Of a stretch of 34,471 nucleotides of DNA, positions 10,437-20,681 are shown in pieces. The number at the start of each line of letters is the position of its first letter. The stretch's first letter is position 1. This DNA comes from Seison nebaliae (lineage: Eukaryota > Rotifera > Pararotatoria > Seisonacea > Seisonidae): positions 1 through 34,471 of the forward strand of contig JALJEE010002164.1 of NCBI GenBank assembly GCA_023231475.1. Direction: 5' to 3'. Both the position numbers and the translations under genes were made by a program. Under the pieces are notes generated by a model. It ran no database searches, was not told the origin of the DNA, and worked only from the letters and a program-made list of their open reading frames with translations.

Positions 10437-12706
10437 ATGATGCCGAACGCGAGTCTCAATTCTAACAACAAGTTTGCTTCCTCCATTGAAAAGTTGTTAG
10501 AGTTTAAAAAGAAACAGAAATCTGACCAAATATTCGAAACGGATGAAGACAATAAAGGTTTATCTTTCCACTTCATTCGAATGAAGAATATATTGTTTTT
10601 TATATTCAGAAAGTGGAATTGAAATTTTAACAGACAATTCTGTCGATTCGACGAACAAGTCGTTAAAGAAAATTAAACGAGTTAAATTAATTTCATAAAA
10701 TTATCTTTCACATCTAATCGGATTGAGTAGAAGAGACGGAAGACGAAACAGAAGGAGAAACGAACCTCTCAAAAACATGTGACGAATGTGAATGATATTT
10801 TGGAAGAAGTGAAGTTGGATAATTTCTCTATAAATTATGTGATGGAAGAATGTCCGTTGAAAGAAGATGATGAGAATTATCAATATTTCTCCAAAGTCTT
10901 CGATCGATTCAAAGTTTTTTATTATTAAAATATATTTAATATTATCATTTATCAGATTGAAGATGAGAATGAGAAGAAGAATAAGGAATTGAATGAAAAA
11001 GAAGTTCGTATTTCTCCCAATTATTTTCAATTTTATTTTTGTTTATAGAATAATCAATTGAAGAGTAATGTGAATAATTTTGATATGGATCTATTCAAAG
11101 ATCCATATAACGAATTTATGAATCCATCAGATGTTCCAACAGAAGAAAGTTAAATTAAAATTTTTTTTTCCATTTTTTAAAATTAATAATATTTTCTTTA
11201 ATATCATCATATAATTCAGAAAAATACAGTAATCGTCAAATGAAACAATTGACGAGAATGACAATTGCTGAATTGAAACAAATTTGTCCACGACCAGATA
11301 CAATTGAAATGCATGATATCACTGCAACGGATCCAATCACTCTCGCCACATTAAAAGCGACGAGGAATTCAGTTCAAGTTCCACGACATTGGAATTCGAA
11401 AAGGAAATATCTACAAGGCAAACGTGGATTTGAGAAACCACCGTTTAAATTACCAGATTTTATTGAGAATACAGGAATTAAAGAGATGCGTGGAATTGTG
11501 ACGGAGAAGGATGATAAGAAATCGTTGAAGCAGAAAATGAGAGAGAAAGCGAGACCTCGTGTTGGACGTGTTGATATCGATTATAATAAATTACATGCCG
11601 CTTTTTTCAAATTTCAAACGAAACCTCGAATGTCGATTCATGGTGATTTGTATTATGAAGGAAAAGAGAAAGATAATAAAATGAAAGATAAAAAACCTGG
11701 TATTCTCACCGATACATTGAAAATAGCGTTAGGAATGCCAACTGGTAATGGTTCCAATAAAGTTCCACCACCCTGGTTGATTGCTATGCAACGATTTGGT
11801 CCTCCTCCTTCATATCCCACTCTGAGAATTCCTGGATTGAATTCTCCAATTCCTGAAGGATGTTTCTTTGGATATTATGCAGGTGGTTGGGGTAAACCAC
11901 CAGTAGATGAACATGGCAAACCGTTATATGGTGATGTATTTGGAACGAAAGAAGCGAAAAATCGACATACTCAAAGAACAAGAGTTTTGGATATTGATCG
12001 TCGATTTCTTTGGGGAGAAATGGTAGAAGAAGATGAAGTAAGTAGTGATGAAGATATCGATATAGTTGAACGAGATCAAGATGGAAAAGATGATCAAGAA
12101 ATATCAGAAACAAATAATGAATCGACAATTCATGAAATTTCTTCGTTGGATGTCATCGATGTAGATGGAGGAGGAACTCATTCGGAGAAACCATCAGGAA
12201 TTGAATCATGTATCTCTATGACTTATAATACGAAAAATTCATCACTCGATGATGTTGGACAATCGTTAGATATCACAAAAAATGAAACGAAACGGTTATT
12301 GTATCATGTAATTCCAGAAAAAGTAACAGACGCATCGAAAGGTTTAATGGGAAGTAATAAAATTTATGATTTAAGTAAAGCAAAATCTGATTATGATAGT
12401 GGGTCAGCTTCATCTCATACTGATGGTGCCATCAGCGGTTATACGAGTGGTTATTCAACAAATAAAACATCTAGAAATAATATCGACATCGCACTTCAAC
12501 CACACGAATTAGAGAATTTAAGTCAAACAGAATTAATTGAAAAATTCCAAAAACAACAACAACAACAATCATCATCGTCAAGTGCAACAGGTAATGATCC
12601 TGCAATTGATCAAATGTTTGTGGAACAACAGGTGAAACAAGAAAAGAGGAAAATGAAAACAGATAGTTCAATTCCTCAAAAGAAATATAAAGATTTCAAG
12701 TTTTAA
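10437..12706 (+). CDS. SF3B2: Splicing factor 3b subunit 2 (SF3b145), with an apparent one-base frameshift
   Basis: SF3B2 is part of the U2 snRNP SF3b complex that holds the branch site. Exons are 10437-10557, 10610-10680, 10731-10914, 10956-11003, 11049-11148 and 11220-12706; all five introns start GTT. The large last exon carries the DUF382/PSP core: MTIAELKQICPRPDTIEMHD, ATRNSVQVPRHW, KRKYLQGKRGFEKPPFKLPD, LYYEGKE, VPPPWLIAMQRFGPPPSYP, GGWGKPPVDEHGKPLYGDVFG, and the family's KKYKDFKF end. The N terminus is shorter than in vertebrates (about 669 against about 895 residues) and lacks the SAP/proline-rich start. In exon 3 the frame shifts by one base in the AAAA run at 10860-10863. The residues before it (INYVMEECPL) and after it (NYQYFSKVFDRFK) both align to SF3B2 'IEYVTEEPEI...FIFFKRIFEAFK', so I read this as an assembly or sequencing error, or an allele. 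Confidence 0.93.
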
Positions 12707-12832
12707 ATTTCTAATAAAAATGAAACGGGAAATTGAATAATTAATTAATAATAATTCCGAGGAAAAATTTTCAAATCAGATTAATTAAAATTATATGAAA
12801 ATTTTATCAATTACGAGGAAAATTTATGGAAA

Positions 12833-13218
12833 TTATTTCCGTCTATTATTAATCATTTTCTTTTTTGTCGATTTTGTCGATTTTGTCGTTTTTTCTGTTA
12901 TCGCAATTTTCCCATTTATTTCCTTCGGATTTATTTCCTTTTTCAGAGGGATTTTTCGTCTTATTTTGAGAATGGCTTGTGGTGGTCGATTATCTGGTCC
13001 GACTCCAATCGAACGAAATTGTTTTTTCACCACAGTTCTTTTCGTCAATTCAACTTTCTTTTTTTTCTTCTCATTCTCCTGAAGAATTAATTGATGAAGT
13101 TTTTGATTTTTTAATAAATTCACTTTACCATTTTTCATCATTTTCTTTATTTCTATTTTAAATTTATCTGAATTACTTCCAAATAAATTCCTTTCTCTTT
13201 TCAATGATTTATTGACAA
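12833..13218 (-). CDS. Unrecognised Lys-rich basic protein (5' end unresolved)
   Basis: Not recognised. A single open minus-strand stretch of about 128 codons is preceded by an AG acceptor at 13219-13220. It is strongly basic (KKMMKNGKVNLLKNQK, ENEKKKKKVELTKRTVVKKQ) with one non-repetitive segment, FRSIGVGPDNRPPQAILKIR, which is the reason I think it is real. It ends with a Lys/Thr/Ser-rich tail. The frame has no ATG near its 5' end, and the upstream stretch (13230-13330) did not join in frame, so the first exon is missing. Composition suggests a nucleolar or ribosome-biogenesis protein, but that is only a guess. It is tail-to-tail with SF3B2 (gap 126 bp). Confidence 0.4.
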
Positions 13219-13422
13219 CTAAATGAGATTATTCCTCCGAGATTAATCGACAACAGTTCGAAGTGTGAAGAATAGTCAATCATATCGAAGTTTAATGAAT
13301 TTGAATTAGTTTCAACTGAAACTTGAGGATTTTCAATTGAAAACTCAATTTCAAATTGACTCAATTTTATCCGAAATATTGTTATTTAAATTTAAATATT
13401 TATCAATTTACTTATCAAGAAG

Positions 13423-14228
13423 ATGTCGAAGAGTGAGACGAATAGAAACAACAACACAGAGAAACGAAAGAAGAAACATAAAGTTGTACGGGACTTTGAC
13501 ATATTTGGACAAGGTAGTCATCATGAATGGCGAGGGAATGAAAGTTGAAATTTAGAAATTTAAATTTTTCTTAAAAACATTTATTGGGAACAGAATATTG
13601 TGAGGATAGGAAAATGTGTAGGTTGGAACGATTGGAAAAAGAAGGTCGAGGGAAAGCTCATTGGAGAAAGAAGAAGAAAAAGATATCGGACAAATTCGCT
13701 GCATTTTCCGGTTTACCTGATTGTAAATCAGTGAAGTTACAACAAAAGATTTATAAGGAAAAAATGAGAATGGAGAAGTTGAAGAAAAAAAAGGCGAAAG
13801 AAGAAGAAATGAGGAAATTAGCATCGAAGGTTAGATTCAAGTATTGTGAATATAACGAAGAATTATGTGAGAAAATCGAAAAATCGAAAGAGAAACAAAT
13901 TAAAAAGTTTAAGAAGGAAATTATTCATCTGTATAAAATATACAAGAAACGATTAATAAAAGGTTTCATCTAATATTATCAATTTCCATTCGATGGATGA
14001 AATAAAGAAACATTTTAATTTCATTTACCAGTTTTAAAAGAATTGATACCTAAACTAATTTTATATCTATTCTGGATCGGTATCATTGCAATTATCGTAT
14101 ATTTAATATTAACTCTTTGGAATACAATTTTTATGGATTTCGCCGATGAACGGAAGTTTATCGATCGACCCGAACCTTTACAACAAGATTACGAACCGGA
14201 AATACCAGATGATGATCGAATGAATTGA
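13423..14228 (+). CDS. Unrecognised Lys-rich protein with a C-terminal membrane segment
   Basis: Not recognised. Exons 13423-13513, 13594-13962 and 14032-14228 join in frame to 218 residues. From the N terminus: a basic Asn/Lys stretch, a short motif VVRDFDIFGQ, a Lys-rich predicted helical or coiled region (about residues 45-150; KLASKVRFKYCEYNEELC inside it), one strong transmembrane helix (LYLFWIGIIAIIVYLILTLW, about residues 165-185), and an acidic tail ending EIPDDDRMN. There is no signal peptide, so it is probably a type II or tail-anchored-like protein with its large basic part cytosolic. The first intron has a GTAGTC donor, one of the few here not starting GTT. AATAAA follows at about 14238. 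Its stop lies 98 bp from the convergent CSN5 stop. Confidence 0.65.
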
Positions 14229-14326
14229 ATTATAAAAAATAAAGTTTTGTAAATTTTTATACAGAAATAAAATGAATTCTCCAAAAATTTGGTGAATAAC
14301 AAAATGATAATTTAAATTCAACTTTT

Positions 14327-15529
14327 TCATTTCTCCAATAAATCCAAAATGTTCATTTGTAAATGAATATCCAGATTGGAGTTGTCACTGATCTTTTCGA
14401 ATAATTCAATCTTCTTCTCCATTTCATTATGTTCCTGTTCTTTCTTTTCTCGTTCGTGAAGTATCTGACTCAATTTCCCTTCACTCATATCTGATGAGAA
14501 AAATAAAAAATTGATTGAAAAACGAAAAAATTTGAAAGAACTTTCTTCGAAATTTTGATTCAATCCATCCTCCATCGGTATTGTCGTTAAGAAATTTTCT
14601 TTCAAAAATTCATTTCTCGTTTCGATTTCTTTAAGTAATTTCTCCGAATTGTCATGATCAAAAATGAAGTCCATCCAATTTTCTTGAAGGAAATGTCGAT
14701 TGAGGAATTGTTTGTCCTCTTCTGAATATAACATGTTGACATCGATAGAATAATATTGATTTCGATGGAATCCATAATCCGTTCTCTTTTCTGATGGAAT
14801 TACTACGTTAAAATCATCGGAATTATCTTCTGGTGAATTGATGGTATTCTGAGATGAGATATATCATTAAAACTAAATGGAATTCGTATGAAACTTCAGG
14901 AAATGTTCGAAATGCTCCAATTTCCAATTTGCCCTGTTGACTTGTACGAATTGGATCGATGACAATCGCTATCCATGGATCTTGATATGTCTGATGCATT
15001 TGTTGTGTTTGCACATCGATTCCAGATAACCAACAACCATAACCTGGATGAGAATGATACCATCCGATTGGTTTGTCTCTCCTACCTAACTTCAATTCAA
15101 TTTTAAATTTAATATGAGAAACTAAGAGGAACTTTATTCAAATGATCAATATATTGTGTCATGAAAACGTTAGCTTCAGCGGCGGCATTTACTCGCGTTT
15201 CCGTTCCTTCCACCGGTAGAGCGAATGAATCGATAATGACATATGTCTTCTCTTTAATATAACCCAATAAGAGACCCATCACTTCGATACTCCCTCCACT
15301 AATACAATGCTTCATCATTTTATTGATCGTGCTAATGGAAATGTCCACACGATTAAAATATTTAGAACTATAAATTATCATGAGAGTTCCTGTTAATTCA
15401 AATAATGTTCGTTAACTCCTCCTTCCATGGTGCCTCTTCTAACAGTTTCTGGGACGAATCATCTCGATATAACTGTTTTATAAGATTACTTTCTTCATTC
15501 ATCATTCGAATGGATTCCTCTCGTTGCGA
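14327..15529 (-). CDS. CSN5: COP9 signalosome subunit 5 (JAMM deneddylase)
   Basis: CSN5/Jab1 removes NEDD8 from cullins as the catalytic subunit of the COP9 signalosome. Minus-strand exons: 15529 (or ATG 15505)-15417, 15367-15133, 15089-14895, 14848-14542 and 14490-14327. From ATG 15505 this gives 329 residues, against 334 in human. The MPN+/JAMM site is complete: Glu58 in [12 protein letters not shown], then [16 protein letters not shown] with His120, His122, Ser130 and Asp133. Other family blocks are [45 protein letters not shown] and [14 protein letters not shown]. All four introns are 43-52 nt and begin GTT. In-frame sequence above ATG 15505 (SQREESIR) also aligns with the family and follows an AG acceptor at 15530-15531, so one more short 5' exon is likely. 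Confidence 0.96.
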
Positions 15530-16037
15530 CTAAAAGTTCAGCTGATTTTTTAAAACATTTCTATCTCTATATCATTCTATGAAGTGATTTTCATGAAATC
15601 TTTTCTAATAGAGACTAATAGAACTTCTTTAAAATTTCCTTAAAACTTCTCGGAATTATTATTTATCATCGGCCCTAACAAGAAGTTTCCATGATGAAAC
15701 TTATTTCCTTTGAGATGATTATTCAATTGATTTCAATAAACAGTATTTTAAATTTGAGAAATATTTTATACATCCATAAAATATTTAACTAATAAAACTA
15801 TTAATTAAATTTGAATGAGAATCATATGAATTTCAACAGTCTTTTCCATTAAAAGTTTTGTAAGTTTAGGTCTATTTATAGAATATCGACTGACTTAAAA
15901 TTGAAAACAAATAAAACCGAATTCACTTAATTAGTTAAGTCACTTAATTTCATTTTAGTCAACAACGGATTAGGATTATTACATATCCCAATTCAGTTGC
16001 ATATGATCGCAACTTTAAATCATTCATTCACCTTATC
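15530..16037. other. Intergenic between CSN5 and the first calcineurin A gene
   Basis: AT-rich and divergent between the two starts. A short inverted patch, CACTTAATTAGTTAAGTCACTT, spans about 15924-15946 and could be a regulatory site for the downstream phosphatase gene. I see no coding stretch apart from a possible tiny CSN5 first exon. Confidence 0.5.
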
Positions 16038-17462
16038 ATGTCATCAACATCTTTTGACAAAACTACATCTACCAATTCGTTATATTCGAATATTTCGAAA
16101 AATTCTTATGATAAATCGAAAGGAATAGACAAAATTAAACTACCAACAATTGGCAGAGTACTCAATTCGGTGCCTTATCCCGCTACTCATCGTTTAACCA
16201 TAAAAGATGCTTATGGTCAAGATAAAAAGCCAAAGATCGATCTGATAAAGAAACACTTCTATCAGGAAGGACGAGTGGAAGAAGATTTAGGTCTGAAAAT
16301 AATACAAGATATGATGCAGGTCGTTTCATTGGAACAAACGTTATTGAGTGTAACTTCACCAGTCTTAATTTTCGGTGATATTCATGGACAATATTACGAT
16401 ATGATTAAAACTTTGGATGACGTAGGATTACCGGAAGGCAAAAGCTTTTTATTTTTGGGAGATTATGTCGATCGAGGTTTATTCTCCGTCGAATGTTTCT
16501 TGTATTTGTGTACATTAAAGATTCATTATCCGAAACATTTTTTCATGTTAAGAGGCAATCATGAATGTCGGAGAATAACAAGACATTTTACTTTTTATGC
16601 AGAATGTCTATCGAAAATATCAAATGTCTTCTATTTGCAATGTATGGAAGCGTTCGATTGTTTACCGTTAGCGGCGGTAGTAGACGGAATTATTTTTTGT
16701 GTTCATGGAGGAATATCGGAAGCAGGAATGAATTTGAAAGACATTTTGAGTTATGGCGAAGAACGATTTGCTGATATACCCTCACAAGGATTAGTTTGCG
16801 ACTTAACTTGGTCGGACCCAATGCCAAATTATAATTCGAGTTCTTCGAAACAGAGAAGGTTTCAACCAAATCGACTCAGAGGTTGTGCTTACCAATATGG
16901 CTATAAAGCTGTCGAAGAATTTTTACAAAAGAATCATTGTTTATGTATCATTCGAGCACACGAAGTTCAGAATACTGGTTGTACAATGTACAAGAAAAGT
17001 TCAGTGACTAAATTCCCTTCGGTCATCACATTATTCTCAGCACCGAATTATTGTGACGTCTATAAGAATTTAGGGGCATATATTAGATTTGAAAATTCCA
17101 TTTTACATATTCACCAATTCTCTCATTCGCCACATCCATACATACTACCCAATCTCATCGATGCCATCAACTGGTCATTGCCGTATATCATGGAGAAAGT
17201 GACACACATGCTAGTGTGTATAATGCAGTTGAGTGCGGATGAACCGATTATGAGTTCGAAAGAGGAACAACTTAAAACTATATTGGGATTCTATTCTTCC
17301 ATGAGAGAGAATAGTGAAGTGATGTTACAACTTCAAGGATTAACTCCGATTTCTGGAAATACATTCAAATATGCCAAACCCAATGAAGGAGTTCATAAAG
17401 TGGATTCATTTGAAATGGCGAAACAAATGGATGCTGATAATGAACGAGTTTTCGATGATTAG
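16038..17462 (+). CDS. Calcineurin A-like phosphatase, divergent intronless paralog 1
   Basis: This is a Ser/Thr phosphatase of the PP2B catalytic-subunit family; 474 residues, one exon. The N terminus (1-40) is Ser/Thr/Lys-rich. The calcineurin start motif is SVPYPATHRLT. Metal and catalytic blocks are all present: GDIHGQ (113-118), GDYVDRG, LRGNHECR, CVHGG and IRAHE. The B-subunit binding helix is recognisable (QFSHSPHPYILPNLIDAINWS). SAPNYCDVY replaces the usual calcineurin SAPNYLDVY. The calmodulin-binding segment is about 16 residues shorter than in human CnA and has lost most of its basic residues (SSKEEQLKTILGFYSSMREN). The autoinhibitory stretch is reduced to SFEMAKQMDADNERVFDD at the very end. 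So it should bind a B subunit, but calmodulin control is doubtful (inference). It lies 326 bp upstream of its paralog, same strand. Confidence 0.93.
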   Translation: MSSTSFDKTTSTNSLYSNISKNSYDKSKGIDKIKLPTIGRVLNSVPYPATHRLTIKDAYGQDKKPKIDLIKKHFYQEGRVEEDLGLKIIQDMMQVVSLEQTLLSVTSPVLIFGDIHGQYYDMIKTLDDVGLPEGKSFLFLGDYVDRGLFSVECFLYLCTLKIHYPKHFFMLRGNHECRRITRHFTFYAECLSKISNVFYLQCMEAFDCLPLAAVVDGIIFCVHGGISEAGMNLKDILSYGEERFADIPSQGLVCDLTWSDPMPNYNSSSSKQRRFQPNRLRGCAYQYGYKAVEEFLQKNHCLCIIRAHEVQNTGCTMYKKSSVTKFPSVITLFSAPNYCDVYKNLGAYIRFENSILHIHQFSHSPHPYILPNLIDAINWSLPYIMEKVTHMLVCIMQLSADEPIMSSKEEQLKTILGFYSSMRENSEVMLQLQGLTPISGNTFKYAKPNEGVHKVDSFEMAKQMDADNERVFDD

Positions 17463-17788
17463 AGAAAATTGTTAAATAAACTTTTCAAACATAAATTTTT
17501 CAAATTTCCTTTCATTAAATTATTTCCTTTTAATTAATATGATTTTACATAATCACAATAACGATGAATTAAATACGAAATAAAATTTATTAATTTAATA
17601 ATAATACTAATTATTATTATTATTTATTTGAGAAATTAGATGGAAAAGAAATATAGAAAATTGGAATGAATTAAAAGTGAATGAATCCGAATGAGTTGTA
17701 CGAAATTCAAATAAGACTTTTTTTATTAATGTGTTCAATTCATTTTATTGATTCAACTTAATTCACAAATATCATCCATATTGACACA
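17463..17788. other. Intergenic between the tandem calcineurin A genes
   Basis: A strongly AT-rich 326-bp spacer with ATT/ATA runs (ATTATTATTATTATTTATTTG near 17609). A possible polyadenylation signal for the upstream gene is the AAATAAAAT around 17577. No coding stretch. Confidence 0.6.
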
Positions 17789-19177
17789 ATGAAGAGTGGA
17801 AAGAATACAGAACGTATCGTAAAATCCGTCCCCTATCCGGCCACTAATCGGTTGACGAAAAAGGAGTTATTCGGTTCGGATGGGAAACCGAAGTTGCAGG
17901 TCTTACAAAAGCATTTCCTACGAGAAGGACGACTCGACGAGGACTGTGCCATTCATCTGTTGCAACAAGCGATGAAAATATTTGCAACTGAATCGAACTT
18001 GGTGCAACTAACATCGCCGATAACGATGGTGGGAGATACCCATGGACAATTTTTTGATTTGATCAAATTGTTTTCGAAAGCGGGACAACCTGATACGACC
18101 AAATTCTGCTTTCTTGGTGACTATGTTGATCGTGGATGTTTCAGTGTTGAAGTTTTACTTTATTTGTATTGTATGAAATTGTTATATCCTCAAAATATAA
18201 CGTTGTTGCGTGGCAATCATGAAAGTCGTCAATTGACGGCCCATTTTACTTTCAAATCGGAATGTATGATGAAAATAGGAGAGACATTTTACGATCAATG
18301 TTGCGAATCATTCGACTGTTTGCCAATATCGGCATGTGTCGATAAACAATTCATTTGTGTACATGGTGGCTTATCTCCCGATATCGATGTATTGGAAGAT
18401 ATTAAATCGATTAATCGATTTACCGATTTACCATCATCTGGTCCATTGTGTGATATGTTGTGGTCGGATCCGACAGAAGATTTTGGATCAGAAACAGGTA
18501 CTCGATTATTCTTTGAGAATACGATTCGTGGCTGTTCCTTCAAATATACCTATAGAGCTGTATGTCAATTTCTGGAGAAGAATAATTTGTTGACGATGGT
18601 TCGTGCTCATCAAGTTGTTGACAAGGGATGTGAAATGAAGAAACAATTCGCAAGAACACAATTCCCGTCAATGATCACATTATTCTCAGCTCCCAATTAT
18701 TGTGATGCTTATAAGAATAAAGGAGCTTTCCTCAAATATGTGGACAAAGTGTTACATGTCTATCAATTCAATTGTGTTCCACATCCTTTTTATCTTCCCA
18801 ATATGATGGACGTGTTCAATTGGTCTTTACCATTTGTCTTTGAAAAGGTCACCAATATTTTATTGGCATTATTTACATTTGGTGATGATGAAGAGATAAC
18901 TGATGGACAGAATGAAGCACATATTTCTCGTATGACGGAAAAGATGGCAGAACGAGATAGTGCATTGTTCAAGAAGATTTCTGCGATTCGAGGAGTGGCG
19001 AATAAATATTCGAGATTGAGGAACGATTCAGAAGCGATGATCAAAATGAAAGGTCTCACACCGAAGAAGAAGAATATGTTCCAGGAATTATCCGTTCGTC
19101 AGAAACGAGGAGATAAAACAGATTTTGAATATGCTACCGATTTAGATTCGTCCAACGAACGATGGTACAGTCAATAA
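17789..19177 (+). CDS. Calcineurin A-like phosphatase, divergent intronless paralog 2
   Basis: 462 residues, one exon, PP2B catalytic-subunit family. It starts near the calcineurin core (SVPYPATNRLT at 13-23). The phosphatase blocks are VGDTHGQ (82-87; Thr where the family has Ile), GDYVDRG, LRGNHESR, CVHGGLSPDI and VRAHQ (Gln where calcineurin has Glu). Metal-ligand Asp, His and Asn residues remain, so it may well be active. SAPNYCDAY is as in its neighbour. The B-subunit helix is good (QFNCVPHPFYLPNMMDVFNW), and unlike paralog 1 the calmodulin-type segment is full length and basic (LFKKISAIRGVANKYSRLR), followed by MKGLTP. The C terminus FEYATDLDSSNERWYSQ is a reduced autoinhibitory segment. 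The shared derived YPAT and NYCD show that the two tandem genes are sisters relative to other animal CnA (inference). Confidence 0.93.
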   Translation: MKSGKNTERIVKSVPYPATNRLTKKELFGSDGKPKLQVLQKHFLREGRLDEDCAIHLLQQAMKIFATESNLVQLTSPITMVGDTHGQFFDLIKLFSKAGQPDTTKFCFLGDYVDRGCFSVEVLLYLYCMKLLYPQNITLLRGNHESRQLTAHFTFKSECMMKIGETFYDQCCESFDCLPISACVDKQFICVHGGLSPDIDVLEDIKSINRFTDLPSSGPLCDMLWSDPTEDFGSETGTRLFFENTIRGCSFKYTYRAVCQFLEKNNLLTMVRAHQVVDKGCEMKKQFARTQFPSMITLFSAPNYCDAYKNKGAFLKYVDKVLHVYQFNCVPHPFYLPNMMDVFNWSLPFVFEKVTNILLALFTFGDDEEITDGQNEAHISRMTEKMAERDSALFKKISAIRGVANKYSRLRNDSEAMIKMKGLTPKKKNMFQELSVRQKRGDKTDFEYATDLDSSNERWYSQ

Positions 19178-19559
19178 GAGAACGAGTGACATGTGAAAAA
19201 TTAACAAAAAAAAAATGATTCTATATATTGAGCAATGTGATGAATGAAGTTGATTAGTATTTTATTTAAATCTAAATTCGAAGGATATATCAAATTCGAA
19301 GAAATCAATCAACTCATTTTTGAATTGATTAAGAATAAATAATATTTTTGCCAAACAAATATCTCATTTGCCTTTGTCAGACATATAAAAAAAAAGTGGA
19401 TTGTAAGAAGAGTAAGAAGAAAGAAAGAGAGAGAGAGAGAGAGAAATATGGAAAACTTTTTGTTTTCAATTTGTCGTTGTGGAATTAGATGATGTGAAAA
19501 AAAGAGAAGTTTGGTAAAAGTGAAGAATGTATAATGGGGAGGAAATGAAAAGAAAACGA
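19178..19559. other. Intergenic, convergent 3' ends, with a GA-rich tract
   Basis: Convergent spacer between the second calcineurin A gene and the phosphotransferase gene. It holds an A-run at 19206-19214 and a purine tract with a (GA)n core (GAAAGAGAGAGAGAGAGAGA around 19422-19445). No coding stretch. Confidence 0.7.
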
Positions 19560-20681
19560 TCAGATACGGAAACAATAAATATCGAGATAAGTGCAAATAT
19601 CGTTGCAAACTTCGATGGAATATCTCAATAAATTATAAGTCGTATAAACGAGAACAACAATGAGTAGATAAAATTCATTAATAGCACGACCCAAAAAGAG
19701 TTGATTAATTAACATCAATACCCATGCTGTGATTGATACGTCGATCATCGAAAATTCGTCAGTGCACATATGGGCAACTATGAGTCGATTGGTGGTGAGA
19801 GCCCACACCATTCCGCCCACACTAATCGTCCACAACAAATAATTCGTACTATATAATAGCGATAAATTGACCAATTCATATAGAACCACCATAATGATGG
19901 AGAGAGGAATGGCCGGAGATAAGACACTCGTATTCGCCACCGTCGAGCCATTAGCGCCACGACCTCCAAATAAGATGTTCCAACTATTTGATCGTATCAT
20001 CGAAGCGGAAGTACAAACAATTGTCATGAACGGAAGAAATCTCAAATCACAATTCATAATTGGAATTTTCAACGACCACATCGATTGCCCAAATAACCAC
20101 GTTGCTAAGCAACAGCCGATAATTCCCCATTGAGCTTCCGTCACGTCGACTTTATAAAATTTCATACAACCAGTGACGAATGTCTGCCAATGTGCTATGT
20201 AGAAAACGGACATGACCAATCCACATTTGAGAGCTGTCAATTTCGAATAATCGCCCATTTGAACGACAGCTGCCAATGCTACGATAACGACTACCGTCGA
20301 GATGGAATCACATCCATGATCGAACAATTCACCTAAAGGTGAAGACGAATTTGTTCGTCTCGCTTGTTTCCCATCAATCGCGTCCAGAATCTGATAAATG
20401 AATAATCCGATTGCGAATGATAAACTTGTCCATGGCGGTAAATCGTTTTTGGCATTTGGTGACAAATAAATGATGATTGTACAAGGAACTACATTAGCCA
20501 CCAATCCTAAAAGAGTGAGTAGATTTGGTGCAAACCACATAGGTACATATTGAACAACGGTATTCCAAAATGGTTGCATCAACGGATCTAACAATGTCTT
20601 GCCTTCAGCGGAATATTTATGACGCCGCATATTAGATAAAGCTTTCGGTGATAATTGTTTCATTCTCACCTCTGTTCCCAT
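19560..20681 (-). CDS. CEPT1: Choline/ethanolamine phosphotransferase (CDP-alcohol phosphotransferase)
   Basis: Transfers phosphocholine or phosphoethanolamine from the CDP-alcohol to diacylglycerol, the last step of the Kennedy pathway, in ER or Golgi membrane. The product is 373 residues from ATG 20681 (MGTEVRMKQLSPKAL); sequence above that ATG is open for only a few codons. The CDP-alcohol phosphotransferase signature DGX2ARX8GX3DX3D is exact: DGKQARRTNSSSPLGELFDH + GCD, residues 103-125. Family blocks include RHKYSAEGKTLLDPLMQPFW, FAPNLLTLLGL, AHWQTFVTG, DVTEAQ, GANGSTVANTSVLSP and TNRLIVAHM. There are several membrane helices, with C-terminal YCFRI as in CEPT1/CHPT1 ('HVFRI'). It is intronless here. 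It could be called CHPT1 or CEPT1; sequence alone does not settle head-group choice. Confidence 0.93.
   Translation of the reverse strand: MGTEVRMKQLSPKALSNMRRHKYSAEGKTLLDPLMQPFWNTVVQYVPMWFAPNLLTLLGLVANVVPCTIIIYLSPNAKNDLPPWTSLSFAIGLFIYQILDAIDGKQARRTNSSSPLGELFDHGCDSISTVVVIVALAAVVQMGDYSKLTALKCGLVMSVFYIAHWQTFVTGCMKFYKVDVTEAQWGIIGCCLATWLFGQSMWSLKIPIMNCDLRFLPFMTIVCTSASMIRSNSWNILFGGRGANGSTVANTSVLSPAIPLSIIMVVLYELVNLSLLYSTNYLLWTISVGGMVWALTTNRLIVAHMCTDEFSMIDVSITAWVLMLINQLFLGRAINEFYLLIVVLVYTTYNLLRYSIEVCNDICTYLDIYCFRI

Noticed and set aside
11784-12128. Minus-strand open frame inside SF3B2
   Set aside because: Antisense shadow of a strongly conserved coding exon.
12795-13161. Plus-strand open frames with Phe/Ser-rich content
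   Set aside because: They are antisense to the Lys-rich minus-strand frame and have only T-rich composition in their favour.
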